Shown: positions 8,180 through 16,877 of the stretch, piece by piece
Layout: each line of letters starts with the position of its first letter
Position numbering within the stretch: position 1 is the first letter of the stretch
DNA from: Bacteroidales bacterium
GTDB lineage: Bacteria; Bacteroidota; Bacteroidia; Bacteroidales; P3
Length of the DNA: 64,000 nucleotides
Reading direction: 5' to 3'
NCBI GenBank assembly: GCA_017940465.1
Contig: JAGAYN010000031.1
Location: 62,001 to 126,000 of the forward strand
Program-made: the position numbers and the translations under genes
The notes under the pieces: generated by a model
What the model was told of the DNA's origin: nothing
The model's input: only the letters and a program-made list of their open reading frames with translations
Database searches by the model: none

Positions 8180-9625
8180 GTGGACTATCGTGGTGTAGAA
8201 CAGACCGTTAGTCGACTCATCCTATCCCGCTTTCCGCACTCCCCCACGTGTGGACAGCGGGATGCCTGTGCCCTCATGGCGCACTTCCTCTACGACCGCG
8301 ACCCCCGTTCCCTCTTCCTCCTCAAAGGCTACGCCGGCACCGGCAAGACCTCCCTTGTCTCCGCCCTGATACAGACCCTGCCGCAGCTGAAGCTCAACAC
8401 CATGCTCCTGGCGCCCACCGGACGCGCGGCCAAGGTCATCGCCGGCTATTCCGGCCGCCCCGCCTACACCATCCACAAGAAAATCTACATGACCGCCACC
8501 GACGCCTCTGGCGTCGTCCGCACGGTCCGGGCCGTAAACAAGCACGCCTACACCCTCTTCATCGTCGACGAAGCCTCCATGATCGGCCTCGAACCCACCG
8601 CCTCGCGCCACAGCCTGCTCGAGGACCTGGTGGAATATGTCTACAGCGGCAACCACTGCCGCCTCATGCTCATCGGCGACACCGCCCAGCTCCCACCCGT
8701 AGGCCAGAGCGAAAGCCCGGCCCTCGACGAGCGGTTCCTCACCGCCACTTTCAGCCTCAACCTTATTTCCTGCGAACTCACCGAAGTGGTCCGCCAGCAG
8801 CAGCTGTCGGGTATCCTCGACAATGCCACCGCACTCCGTTCCCAGATCGCAGCCCTCGCCGACGCCGACGAGGCCACCCTCCCACTCTTCTCCCTGCAGG
8901 GCGCCTCCGACGTCGTCCGCCTCCAAGGCGAGGACCTCATGGAGACGCTCTACCGCGAGTACAACGACTTCTCGCTCGAGCAGGTCGTCGTCGTATGCCG
9001 CTCCAACAAACGCGCCAACCTCTTCAACCAAGGCATCCGCAACAGCGTCCTCTTCCGCGAGGAGGAAGTCAACGCAGGCGACTACCTCATGGTGGTGAAA
9101 AACAACTACTATTGGATTGACACCGAGAGCAATATCGGCTTCATCGCCAATGGCGACATCGTGGAGGTGCTGGCCGTTCGCAACGTGCAGGAGCTCTACG
9201 GCTTCCGTTTCGCCGACGCCACCCTGCGCTTCGTGGACTATCCCGACGAGGAACCCCGCGAATGCAAGCTCCTCCTCTCCACCCTCTACAGCGAATCCCC
9301 TTCGCTGACGGCCGAGGAATCGGAGCGTCTCTACAACGTTGTCCTTGAGGACTATGCCGACCTCCCCACCAAGGCCGACCGCCTCCGCGAGATGCGCCAG
9401 AACCCCTACTACAACGCCCTGCAGGTGAAGTTCTCCTATGCCCTCACCTGCCACAAGACACAGGGTGGCCAGTGGAACACCGTCATCGTGGACCAAGGCT
9501 ACCTCGGCGAGAGCCCTATCGACCGCAACTACCTGCGCTGGCTCTACACCGCCTTCACCCGCGCCACCGACCGCGTCTACCTCCTCAACTTCGACTCCAG
9601 GTTCTTCCCTGAGCAAGACCAGTAG
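8180..9625 (+). CDS. RecD-like superfamily 1 ATP-dependent DNA helicase
   Basis: A 481-residue helicase. The Walker A motif is LLKGYAGTGKTSLV (residues ~47-60), motif Ia is APTGRAAKVI, motif II is LFIVDEASMIG, motif III is LIGDTAQLPPVG, and motif VI is YTAFTRATDRVYLLNF. The C-terminal SYALTCHKTQGGQW block is the UvrD/RecD-type 2B segment. It is shorter than RecD of RecBCD and matches the stand-alone Bacteroidales form. GTG at 8180 is taken as start because conserved-looking sequence precedes the first ATG (8276). Its likely role is DNA repair or processing; polarity and partners cannot be read from sequence. Confidence 0.9.
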   Translation: MDYRGVEQTVSRLILSRFPHSPTCGQRDACALMAHFLYDRDPRSLFLLKGYAGTGKTSLVSALIQTLPQLKLNTMLLAPTGRAAKVIAGYSGRPAYTIHKKIYMTATDASGVVRTVRAVNKHAYTLFIVDEASMIGLEPTASRHSLLEDLVEYVYSGNHCRLMLIGDTAQLPPVGQSESPALDERFLTATFSLNLISCELTEVVRQQQLSGILDNATALRSQIAALADADEATLPLFSLQGASDVVRLQGEDLMETLYREYNDFSLEQVVVVCRSNKRANLFNQGIRNSVLFREEEVNAGDYLMVVKNNYYWIDTESNIGFIANGDIVEVLAVRNVQELYGFRFADATLRFVDYPDEEPRECKLLLSTLYSESPSLTAEESERLYNVVLEDYADLPTKADRLREMRQNPYYNALQVKFSYALTCHKTQGGQWNTVIVDQGYLGESPIDRNYLRWLYTAFTRATDRVYLLNFDSRFFPEQDQ

Positions 9626-9639
9626 CGCCCCCCGGAATC

Positions 9640-9770
9640 CCCCGCAGAAAATCCCGCACCAAAACCCGTTTTCCCCCCGAAATGCCAGTTTTGCAACAGA
9701 CTGTTTCCTTGCATGTTACAGGCATCCTCTTCTTCCTCTCTTCTTCTCCTCCTGCTGTCCTCCTGCAACT
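9640..9770 (+). repeat. Intergenic repeat family 2, copy A
   Basis: The copy contains GCCAGTTTTGCAACAGACTG followed about 25 nt later by GGCATCCTCTTCTTCCTCTC. Related copies lie at 13140-13315 (same strand) and 46760-46980 (opposite strand). Boundaries are approximate. Confidence 0.65.
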
Positions 9771-9804
9771 CCCTCTGCATCCCCTCCGGAAATGGCAAAG
9801 ATAG

Positions 9805-9838
9805 AAAGAGGCAACCCCGCAGGATTGCCTCCTTTTTA
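9805..9838 (+). terminator. Terminator after the helicase gene
   Basis: A 7-bp perfect stem (9808-9814 with 9825-9831) is followed by a run of five T's. It lies 180 bp after the helicase stop and before the convergent BspA-like gene. Confidence 0.65.
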
Positions 9839-9891
9839 GAAAGTTGTCCCCAGTTGTCTTCAATCAAAAACCGGTAACAGCCGCCCTGGCA

Positions 9892-12702
9892 CTATCGCAC
9901 TACGACGACTCTTCGAGCCGCCCCGTTGCCCACGCGGACAAGGTAAGTGCCGGCTGCCGGTGCCTCGAATCGCACAGGCTGGTAGGTGTCGTGGCGTGTG
10001 GCGAGCAGTCTTCCCACGGCGTCGTAGAGTGCCACCGGCTGCCCCTCGGCTCCTTCCACCACAATCTGCCCACCCTGCAGGTAGAGGCTATAGTGGAGGG
10101 TTTCAACTTCGCTGACCCCCACGTAGACAGTGTCGGTTACATATATTGTATCGTGCACGATGCGGTCGATGTATAAGGTATCTGTAATATGCACGGTATC
10201 GGTCAGGTACAGCGTGTCGGTGTGCATCATGACGAGGGTGTCGACGAGCGTGATGTAGGCCGTGTCGTGGAGAAGATTGTCAATATAGGTGGTGTCGTGT
10301 ATGTAGGTGGTATCCACTGGCGGCAAGGAAAATGTGGCGATAATAAGGGTGTCGGCATCGACGGCGAAGGAGAGCGGGTTGCTGACTTGTCCGTCAGGCC
10401 AATGGCTGAAAATGAGGCCGCCAGTGGGGAAGGCGTAGAGCGTGGCCGTGTCACCGCGGTAGTAGGTGCCGGCGCCGATTACAGTGCCAAGTCCTGACGG
10501 CGTTGCGGTGGAGGATACGATAAAGGTGTCGGGTTCAAAGGAGGCAATGAAAGCCGTGTCGTGTGTGAGGGTGACGGAGCGTGGGTTCTCGGTGTTTCCG
10601 TCGTTCCATGCCACAAAGCGGAAGTGCCCGTCGGGGACTGCCTGGATGGTGGCCTGCCCCGTCTCGCATGGCGAGGTCAGATATTCAACGGTTCCACGTC
10701 CTGCGTCAGAAGATGAAACGTGCATCGTGTGGCTGCCGCTGAGCAGCTGGTAGTTGGTAAAGCGGCTCCAGCCTGTGGCGTTCTGGTAGTCCTGGATGGC
10801 CGTGCAGGGAACGTAGACGGGGATGGCGAATTGCCCACTGTTAATCAAGTATTGGGAGGATGAGGATGGAGGTGTCGGAGCCAAAGAACGGATTTCGACA
10901 AGATTATCCATGCCGTCAAAAGCGTTGCTGCCAATGCTGGTGAGAGAGGCAGGAAGTACAAGATGTGTTACGCCCGGGCACCCGTAGAAGGCATACGGAG
11001 GAAGGTACCGCACATTGTTGCCTATATGGATTTGGGCAAGGCTGTTGCTTTGCAAGGCGGAATACCGTGTATAGCCATGTACGTTACTTATCAAAAGGCA
11101 ACTATCAGCATTGAAGTATATATCTGTCAGTGCAGGACAGTTCTCAATGAGCCTTTCCCCAATATAGGTTACCGCCGGGGGGAATGTGAGGGAAACCAGC
11201 GAGGAGCACCTTTGGAATACGCCGTAGCCAAGATAGCGCAGGGTGGAAGGAAAGTCTATGCCGGAAAGCGACTGGCAATTTTCGAAGGCGCTGTATTTGA
11301 TAGTGTCCAGCCCTTCGGGAAGAGAAATATTCTGTAGGTTGGTGCATCCATAGAAAGCGTTTTCTCCCAAGCTCTGCAAGGCAGGGATTGTAATGGATGC
11401 TAAAGAAGTACAACTTTGGAATGCGGAATTACCAATCCGTTCGACAGACGTTCCCATCTGGATGCTGGACAGTGAAGAGCATGACGAAAAAGCAGCGTCG
11501 CCAATGTCGCGGACACCATTGCCGATGATGACACCCAAAAGGTTGCTGCAGCTGCCGAAAGCCCTTCGCTCGATACGGGTAACAGAATTGGGGATAATCA
11601 GATTGACGAGGTTGGTTTCGGCGAAGGCCGAGAAGGGGATGTTCTTCACGTCGGGACCAATAGTAAGTGTGGAGAAGTAAGGGCACGCTTCAAACCAGTC
11701 GCCCCTGCTGCCTGTCGAGGGATTGATGCAAGAGTCTGCATTGAAATTGACGTTGGTCAAGGCTGTCCACCAGGAGAATGCTCCATAGCAGATTTCTTCA
11801 ATGCCGGCAGGTATGGTCAGCTCGCTGATGATGCTATTGCCACGGAACGCCGTGATTCCGATGTACTTCAACGACGAGGGCAGGGTGAGTTGATGAAGCG
11901 CATTGTCAAAGAACGCACCGTTGTCTATTGTGTCCAATCCCGTACCCCAGGTTATATGTTTGATTTTGCACCCCCCGAAGGCGTATTTTCCAATGCTACG
12001 CACGGAGTTGGGAATTCCTATGGTGTCTATGTTTGTGCGGTTGATGAAAAGGTTTGCCGGGATATATTTCACATGGGGGCCAAAGTTGACGTATGCAATG
12101 GGGGAGTTCCCAAACACGGTATTGTTTACACTGTAGATATAGGCGTTGTTGGTGGCAAAACTTGCAGGGAAGGCTCGGCAACTGTCGGCCTGGAAGTTTA
12201 TGGTGCGCAACAGGGTGCACCCATTGAAGGCATGCTGCCCGATGCTGCCCATTTGGCGAGGGATTGTGAGGGAGGGGAGGGTGATACAACCATAGAAGGC
12301 ATACTGCCCGATGGAGGCTACGCCAGTCCCGAGGTCGAGGCTGCCCAGTTCGCTGCAGCCATAGAAGGCATAGTCGCCGATGGAAGACACTGTGGCCGGG
12401 ATGGTGACGGAGGTGAGGCTGTCACACTGGTAGAAGGTGTTGAGGGTGATGGTGGTAACGGTGTAGGTGGTGCCGTTGTGGGTGACGGTGGCCGGGATGT
12501 CCAGGATGCCGTGCGGCTTGGCGTAGCCGCTGTAATAGTTGTTGGATGCATAGTTGGGGTATGTCAGGCCGACGGTGGTGGGCGAGAGGATTTTGAAGTA
12601 GAGTGTCTTGCCGCTTCCAAGCGAGTGCTGGAAGTCGAAATTCTGCGCAAAGGCATTCATGGCAACTGCCAACAGGGGCAAAAGCAATAGCGTTTTTCGC
12701 AT
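9892..12702 (-). CDS. BspA-like leucine-rich-repeat surface protein with T9SS sorting tail
   Basis: The product is 936 residues from MRKTLLLLPLLAVAMNAFAQ, a signal peptide. Residues ~70-640 carry many LRR_5 (BspA-type) repeats of the form IGxxAFxxCxxLxxITIP, for example SIGDYAFYGCSEL. BspA-type proteins of oral and gut Bacteroidales bind host or microbial ligands, but the ligand here is unknown. A beta-rich segment follows (GRGTVEY to TAFIASFEP, then a second copy), resembling bacterial surface B-repeats, then a Thr/Asp-rich stalk of DTxY units, and finally a sorting domain (YDAVGRLLAT, PAAGTYLVRV, VVVVR). Export by type IX secretion is expected. No promoter was seen directly upstream; the ncRNA terminator lies ~100 bp before the start. 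Confidence 0.9.
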   Translation of the reverse strand: MRKTLLLLPLLAVAMNAFAQNFDFQHSLGSGKTLYFKILSPTTVGLTYPNYASNNYYSGYAKPHGILDIPATVTHNGTTYTVTTITLNTFYQCDSLTSVTIPATVSSIGDYAFYGCSELGSLDLGTGVASIGQYAFYGCITLPSLTIPRQMGSIGQHAFNGCTLLRTINFQADSCRAFPASFATNNAYIYSVNNTVFGNSPIAYVNFGPHVKYIPANLFINRTNIDTIGIPNSVRSIGKYAFGGCKIKHITWGTGLDTIDNGAFFDNALHQLTLPSSLKYIGITAFRGNSIISELTIPAGIEEICYGAFSWWTALTNVNFNADSCINPSTGSRGDWFEACPYFSTLTIGPDVKNIPFSAFAETNLVNLIIPNSVTRIERRAFGSCSNLLGVIIGNGVRDIGDAAFSSCSSLSSIQMGTSVERIGNSAFQSCTSLASITIPALQSLGENAFYGCTNLQNISLPEGLDTIKYSAFENCQSLSGIDFPSTLRYLGYGVFQRCSSLVSLTFPPAVTYIGERLIENCPALTDIYFNADSCLLISNVHGYTRYSALQSNSLAQIHIGNNVRYLPPYAFYGCPGVTHLVLPASLTSIGSNAFDGMDNLVEIRSLAPTPPSSSSQYLINSGQFAIPVYVPCTAIQDYQNATGWSRFTNYQLLSGSHTMHVSSSDAGRGTVEYLTSPCETGQATIQAVPDGHFRFVAWNDGNTENPRSVTLTHDTAFIASFEPDTFIVSSTATPSGLGTVIGAGTYYRGDTATLYAFPTGGLIFSHWPDGQVSNPLSFAVDADTLIIATFSLPPVDTTYIHDTTYIDNLLHDTAYITLVDTLVMMHTDTLYLTDTVHITDTLYIDRIVHDTIYVTDTVYVGVSEVETLHYSLYLQGGQIVVEGAEGQPVALYDAVGRLLATRHDTYQPVRFEAPAAGTYLVRVGNGAARRVVVVR

Positions 12703-12803
12703 TCGTTTGTCGCCGGTTATATACCATCGGCCCGTCGGTTCTGGTTGCTCTGATACCCGTGGGAGCGTGTGGAATCGGTTTTGTCTACGTAGGGACACAT
12801 AAA

Positions 12804-13082
12804 AAAGTAGCGCGGGTATCTAGCTCATCGCTTATCCCGCCCTTTCGGCTCTCGCATTGCCTTCTAATCGAGAATAAGCAATGCCTGTAGCCCACGCATG
12901 CAGTATAACACAACCCGGGGGCTGAATATACCACGCCATGGACGAAGGCCGTTGCCTTATCGCGCGATTAGATGGTTGAATTTGCGAGATTCAAAAGGGC
13001 CGCCGATAAAACGTTAGCTCAACGTCTTTCCTATTATGTCTCTGTCGTCGAACCACTTACCCTACAGGGCACCGGTGCGATG
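12804..13082 (-). ncRNA. Candidate structured non-coding RNA (~280 nt), class not identified
   Basis: On the minus strand a TATCTTTG box (13096-13089) is followed by ~280 nt with no long ORF, ending in a GC hairpin and six T's (~12806). Several helices are visible: CATCGC near the 5' end can pair with GCGATG near the 3' end; CCTGTAG pairs with a distant CTACAGG; GCATTGC pairs with GCAATGC; TTGAAT pairs with ATTCAA; and there is a GAAA tetraloop. I saw no tmRNA tRNA-like ends, no RNase P core and no SRP Alu or S-domain signature. It could be a 6S-like regulator or the Bacteroidales-1 type RNA; an Rfam covariance search would decide. A 35-codon frame inside it is probably chance. Confidence 0.6.
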
Positions 13083-13088
13083 ACACTG

Positions 13089-13096
13089 CAAAGATA
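13089..13096 (-). promoter_or_regulatory. -7 box of the candidate ncRNA
   Basis: TATCTTTG on the minus strand (13096-13089), with the start expected near 13082. The -33 element is weak. Confidence 0.55.
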
Positions 13097-13139
13097 CACA
13101 TATTTTCTCCAATGGAGGGCATCCTTTTGTTAAAATTCA

Positions 13140-13315
13140 CTAAATTGCCTCCGGCATCCGCCCCAGCGTGGAGTGGGAAAAGGGGTAGAAAAACGGCCGC
13201 AAGGCAAATTTTTCTAGGTTTGCAACAGGCTGGCTGCCAGTAGGCTGGAGGCATCTTCTTCTTCCTATCTTCTTCTCCCCTTGGGGTGTGGATACAATAA
13301 AAGGGGAGTGGGGGC
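13140..13315 (+). repeat. Intergenic repeat family 2, copy B
   Basis: It shares ATTGCCTCCGG, TTTGCAACAGGCTG and GGAGGCATCTTCTTCTTCC with the copies at 9640-9770 and 46760-46980. It ends near GGGGCGTTATGAATG. Boundaries are approximate. Confidence 0.6.
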
Positions 13316-13317
13316 GT

Positions 13318-13438
13318 TATGAATGAAGAATGAAAAATGAAGAACGAAAAATGAAGAATGAAGAATTTCAATTTTCAATCCTCAATTCTCAATTTCAATT
13401 TTCAAATCTCAATTATAAATTTCAATTTTAATTCTAAA
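13318..13438. repeat. Low-complexity GAATGAAAA / CAATTTT tract
   Basis: About 120 bp of short imperfect units, first purine-rich (ATGAAGAATGAAAAATG) and then pyrimidine-rich (TTCAATTTTCAATC). The two halves are roughly inverted and could fold. It lies directly upstream of the DUF6266 gene. Confidence 0.7.
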
Positions 13439-13442
13439 GATT

Positions 13443-14225
13443 ATGGCAAAGATAGAACAAGGCATCCTCGGGCCGTTCCGGGGCAAGGTGGGCACGGTGG
13501 TGGGCTTCCTGTGGCGGGGGCGTCACGTGGTGCGCGGCTACCGCAAGGAAATCAACTACCCGAACACTGAGAACCAGCGACTTGAGCGCGACTGGTTCGT
13601 CTCCATGGTGCGCTTCGCCGCCACGGCGCGGCAGGCCCTCCTGCTGGGCTTCCGCGAGAAGGCTGCGCAGTGGCAGATGACCGAAGGGAACGCCTTCGTG
13701 AGGGAGAACAAGCGGTGCTTTGCGAAGTGCGACGGCGGCAGCGTGGTTGATTACAAGCATATTAGCATTTCGCAGGGCCCTGCGGCACCGGTGATTTTCA
13801 CGGGTGCCAGGCTTGGCGGGGACGGTGTGCTGGAGGTGGGCTTCGAGCGGAACAGCGGCATGACGCGCGCCAAGGCTGCCGACCGCGTGTATGTCTACAT
13901 CTACCATACCGCCACGCGTGCGGGCCTCCTCTCCGCCCCGGCCGAACGCCGCGCGGGGCGCCTGCGCGTGCAGCTGCCCGACGGGTGGGCGGCGCAGGAG
14001 GTCAGGCTTTGGGGTTTCGTGGTGGACAAAGAAGGCCGAGCCAGCGGCTCGGCCTACATAGACCTGGAGCGGGAGGACCGCCCCGAGGGTGTTGCTGCAA
14101 ACGATTCACTCTCAACGCACCACGGCGAGGCACTGCACGGCGGTGCCGCTGTCGGTGAGGAGGCTGACGATGTAGAGGCCCGGCTCCATCCCCGAGGTGT
14201 TGAGCTCGATGTCGGTGGCGTTTAG
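13443..14225 (+). CDS. DUF6266-family protein
   Basis: A 260-residue product starting MAKIEQGILGPFRGKVGTVVG, the N-terminal pattern I associate with the DUF6266 family, which is found in Bacteroidota and often in several copies per genome. The conserved part runs to about residue 200 (LWGFVVDKEGRASGSAYI). The last ~38 codons are read antisense to the end of the convergent T9SS gene (stop at 14112), so the original stop may have been lost and the tail is probably not conserved. A related gene is at 58475. No signal peptide is seen. Function is unknown; the basic N-terminal half, with KxxRGYRKE, could suggest nucleic-acid contact, but this is a guess. Confidence 0.75.
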   Translation: MAKIEQGILGPFRGKVGTVVGFLWRGRHVVRGYRKEINYPNTENQRLERDWFVSMVRFAATARQALLLGFREKAAQWQMTEGNAFVRENKRCFAKCDGGSVVDYKHISISQGPAAPVIFTGARLGGDGVLEVGFERNSGMTRAKAADRVYVYIYHTATRAGLLSAPAERRAGRLRVQLPDGWAAQEVRLWGFVVDKEGRASGSAYIDLEREDRPEGVAANDSLSTHHGEALHGGAAVGEEADDVEARLHPRGVELDVGGV

Positions 14226-14947
14226 GTTGTGGCGGGTCATGACGACCTGCCCCAGCGCGTTGGTCACCTGCAGGCTGCGGATGGTGCTCGAGGCGGTGAT
14301 GCGGGCCACGTCGGACGTGGGGTTGGGGTAGAGGCTCACGGTTGTGGGCTCGACGGCCTCGAACGATACCGGTGCATCGGCCTGTGCCTGGGTGGGGCCG
14401 TTGATGGCACACGAAAGGGCGGGCGCGCTGGCCGAGGTGATGGCCTGTATTCTCCAAGCCACATCGTAGTTGGACGACACGCTCACCATGCTGACCCACT
14501 CCCCGTTGTTGTATATGTACTGGCCGTTGATGGTGCCGTTGGGGGCGTCCACGTAGGAGGCGGGGTAGGAGACGCCGTCGGTGGAGAAGGTCACCCAGAG
14601 GTCCTGGCTGGTGTTGAGGGCAAGGCCGCCGTGGATGGGGATGTACTCCCAGGTGTTGGTGGCGGACAGGGTAACCTGGTCGGTATGGATCGGTGTGGCG
14701 CTGCTGATGTCGGAACCCTGGTAGATATTGAGGGTGTACTCCCCGGCCGAGTGGAGAAACAGACCCACGGAGGTGAGGTAGTTGCGTCCCGAGAGGTGGT
14801 TGGAGGGGATGCGGATGCCCCAATCTATGGCACCGGTGTTGCCGCGACCGAGGGCGTCGGCGTCGGCGTCGGGGCGGTCGTCGCAGTAACTGACGGTGTC
14901 GTTCCATGCGGCAAGGCTGATGCGCGGACGGAACGTGTTGCTTTCAT
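14112..14947 (-). pseudogene. T9SS-sorted protein with no usable in-frame start
   Basis: The open frame encodes ~270 residues of secreted-type sequence (NDTVSYCDD onward, an IPSNHLSG and NIYQGSD beta domain) and a sorting domain (VSLYPNPTSDVARI, VTNALGQVV, MEPGLYIVSL, LAVVR) much like that of the protein at 44750. The only ATG next to the frame (14947-14945) is offset by one base. Reading upstream in frame gives no signal peptide and runs back through a terminator and the HU gene. The 5' part is therefore frameshifted or deleted, or the sequence has an indel. The 3' end overlaps the convergent DUF6266 gene by 114 bp. Confidence 0.6.
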
Positions 14948-14980
14948 GTTTTTTTGATTTTATATGTATGTTGTAATAAA

Positions 14981-15016
14981 TACGACGGGTCAATCCGCAG
15001 GGGGAGACCCGTCGTA
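14981..15016 (-). terminator. Terminator of the HU gene
   Basis: A perfect 11-bp stem (14981-14991 with 15006-15016) with a 14-nt loop. A T-rich run follows on the minus strand, and the element begins ~30 bp after the HU stop. Confidence 0.75.
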
Positions 15017-15046
15017 ATTGCGTAAGTGTCAGAGCGGGGCTGCAGC

Positions 15047-15307
15047 TTAGATAAGCTTGCTGCCGGCTTTGAACTTGGCGACTTTCTTGGCGGCCACTTT
15101 CACGGGCTTGCCAGTGCGGGGGTTCTTGGCGGTGCGGGCTTTGCGCTTCACAACGCTGAAGGTGCCGAAGCCGATGAGGGTAACCTTCTCGCCTTTCTTG
15201 AGCTGCTCCTGGATGGTGTCGAAGCAAGCGGTCATAGCCTGTTTGGCGGCGACTTTGGTCATGCCGGTTTTCTCGGCCATGGCGTTAACTAACTCGGTTT
15301 TGTTCAT
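15047..15307 (-). CDS. hup: HU-family DNA-binding protein
   Basis: The 86-residue product MNKTELVNAMAEKTGMTKVA is a histone-like HU subunit: an N-terminal helical dimerisation part, the GFGTFSVVKRKARTAKNPRTG beta-arm with the conserved NPRTG tip, and a basic C-terminal helix. HU bends and compacts DNA and helps replication and recombination. It has its own promoter (15366-15398) and terminator (14981-15016), as expected for an abundant nucleoid protein. Confidence 0.96.
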   Translation of the reverse strand: MNKTELVNAMAEKTGMTKVAAKQAMTACFDTIQEQLKKGEKVTLIGFGTFSVVKRKARTAKNPRTGKPVKVAAKKVAKFKAGSKLI

Positions 15308-15365
15308 AATGGTTGATGTTTAAAGGGTTATTATTGAATTGTTTTTACGTTGTTTGTTCACGGTG

Positions 15366-15398
15366 CAAATGTAAGAACTTTTTTTAATTTGCACCAAA
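15366..15398 (-). promoter_or_regulatory. HU promoter
   Basis: On the minus strand TTTG (15398-15395) and TACATTTG (15373-15366) are 21 bp apart. This is a near-consensus Bacteroidota promoter about 60 bp upstream of the HU start. Confidence 0.75.
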
Positions 15399-15441
15399 TT
15401 TTTTTTCAATTTTCTCAATCGGATTTTCGGCCGATTTTGCA

Positions 15442-16374
15442 TTATGCTAATTCCCAGCCGGTTACATTTTTTCCGCGGAGAAATTCCTCGATGCTATTTT
15501 GTTTCTTACCGCTCATTTGAAGGCTCAAAATGCTGATAAATCCGTCGTTTGCGCCGATTTTCAATGACTTTTTGCCATCGCAGACGAGGGCTCCCGGCGT
15601 GGCGGAGGGGTCGGGGAGAAAGGCGGTGTCGAAGATTTTGAACGGCACCTCGTCGCCCTGTGGCGAGCGGAGGGTGAGGGTGGCGGCGGGGTAGGGTGCG
15701 AGGCCGCGGACGAAGTCGGCCACCTGCCGTCCCGGCTGCCGGAAATCGATGCGGCAGTCCTCCTTGAAGATTTTGGGTGCGGTGGTAGGTGTGCCCTGCT
15801 GCGGAGCGGGGGCGAGGGTGCCGGCCTGCAGCCCGTCGAGGGTGCGCACGACGAGGCCGCGGCCCATGTCGGCCAGGCGGTCGTGGAGGGTGCCGGCGGT
15901 GTCGGACGGCAGGATGGGGGTGGACTGCTGGAGCAGGATGTGCCCTTCGTCGATCTGGTGGTTGAGGAGGAAGGTGGTCACGCCGGTCTGTCGTTCGCCG
16001 CGGATGATGGCCCAGTTGATAGGCGCTGCGCCGCGGTAGGCGGGCAGGAGGGAGGCGTGGAGGTTGAAGGTGCCGTGCGGCGGCATGTTCCACACCACCT
16101 CGGGCAGCATGCGGAAGGCCACCACCACGATGATGTCGGCCCCGAGGGCGCGGAGGGCGTCGAGGAAGGCGGGGTCGCGCAGGCGGTCGGGTTGCAGGAG
16201 GGGAAGCCCGTGGTCCAACGCGTACTGCTTCACCGGGCTGAAGACCACCTTCTGCCCGCGGCCGGCCTGCCGGTCGGGCACGGTGACGACGGCGCAGACC
16301 TCGTGGGAGGAGTGCACAATGGCGTCGAGCGAGGCCACTGCGAAGTCGGGGGTGCCGAGGAAGACTACTCGCAT
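15442..16374 (-). CDS. fmt: Methionyl-tRNA formyltransferase
   Basis: A 310-residue enzyme that formylates initiator Met-tRNA with 10-formyltetrahydrofolate. It shows the N-terminal Rossmann start MRVVFLGTPDFAV, the folate/catalytic segment FNLHASLLPAYRGAAPINWAI (Asn and His of the active site) and the later Asp loop ITTFLL-like VTTFLLNHQIDEG. The C-terminal OB-like domain follows. Start and stop are normal. Its ATG (16374) directly abuts the ribH stop (16375), so it is the last gene of a four-gene operon with the S46 peptidase, rpoN-M23 and ribH. Confidence 0.96.
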   Translation of the reverse strand: MRVVFLGTPDFAVASLDAIVHSSHEVCAVVTVPDRQAGRGQKVVFSPVKQYALDHGLPLLQPDRLRDPAFLDALRALGADIIVVVAFRMLPEVVWNMPPHGTFNLHASLLPAYRGAAPINWAIIRGERQTGVTTFLLNHQIDEGHILLQQSTPILPSDTAGTLHDRLADMGRGLVVRTLDGLQAGTLAPAPQQGTPTTAPKIFKEDCRIDFRQPGRQVADFVRGLAPYPAATLTLRSPQGDEVPFKIFDTAFLPDPSATPGALVCDGKKSLKIGANDGFISILSLQMSGKKQNSIEEFLRGKNVTGWELA

Positions 16375-16875
16375 TTAGAAAGGTATTTCGTATTCGATAC
16401 TGTCGGCGAGTGCCACCATCTTGAGGGCGGCCACGGCACCTTCGACACCCTTGTTGCCGTGGCGTCCGCCGGCCCGGTCGAGGGCCTGCTGCATGGTGTC
16501 GGTGGTGAGCACGCTGAAGATGACGGGGCGGCCGCGCTGGAGGGAGACGTTGGTGAGCCCTTGGGAGACGGCCTGGCAGATGAACTCGAAATGGCGCGTC
16601 TCGCCCTGGATGACGCAGCCGATGCAGATGACGGCATCGACCGTGGTGCGCCGCAGGATGGTGTCGGCGGCCGTGGTGAGCTCGAAGGTGCCGGGGACGC
16701 GGTAGACGCGTATGTCCTCCTCGCTGACGTGATGCTCGCGCAGGGTGTCTACTGCCCCCTGGAGCATGGCGTCGGTCACCTCGGGGTTCCACTCGGCAGC
16801 CACAATGGCGAAGCGTTTGCCCTCGCCAGAGGGGACGGTGGAGGGGTCGTGGTCGGAAAGGTTGGTCTTTTTCAT
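16375..16875 (-). CDS. ribH: 6,7-dimethyl-8-ribityllumazine synthase
   Basis: A 166-residue riboflavin-pathway enzyme that joins the ribityl-aminouracil and dihydroxybutanone phosphate. Recognised from FAIVAAEWNPEVTDAM, VPGTFELTTAAD, the catalytic IGCVIQGETRHFEFI (His) and the end-domain GGRHGNKGVEGA. Length and motifs are typical. It lies 2 bp after the rpoN-M23 stop and directly before fmt, so it is presumably translated from the same mRNA. Confidence 0.96.
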   Translation of the reverse strand: MKKTNLSDHDPSTVPSGEGKRFAIVAAEWNPEVTDAMLQGAVDTLREHHVSEEDIRVYRVPGTFELTTAADTILRRTTVDAVICIGCVIQGETRHFEFICQAVSQGLTNVSLQRGRPVIFSVLTTDTMQQALDRAGGRHGNKGVEGAVAALKMVALADSIEYEIPF

Positions 16876-16877
16876 AG

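Noticed and set aside
12804-13082. tmRNA, RNase P RNA or SRP RNA
   Set aside because: None of the hallmark sequences of these RNAs was found, although the region looks structured; left as an unidentified ncRNA.
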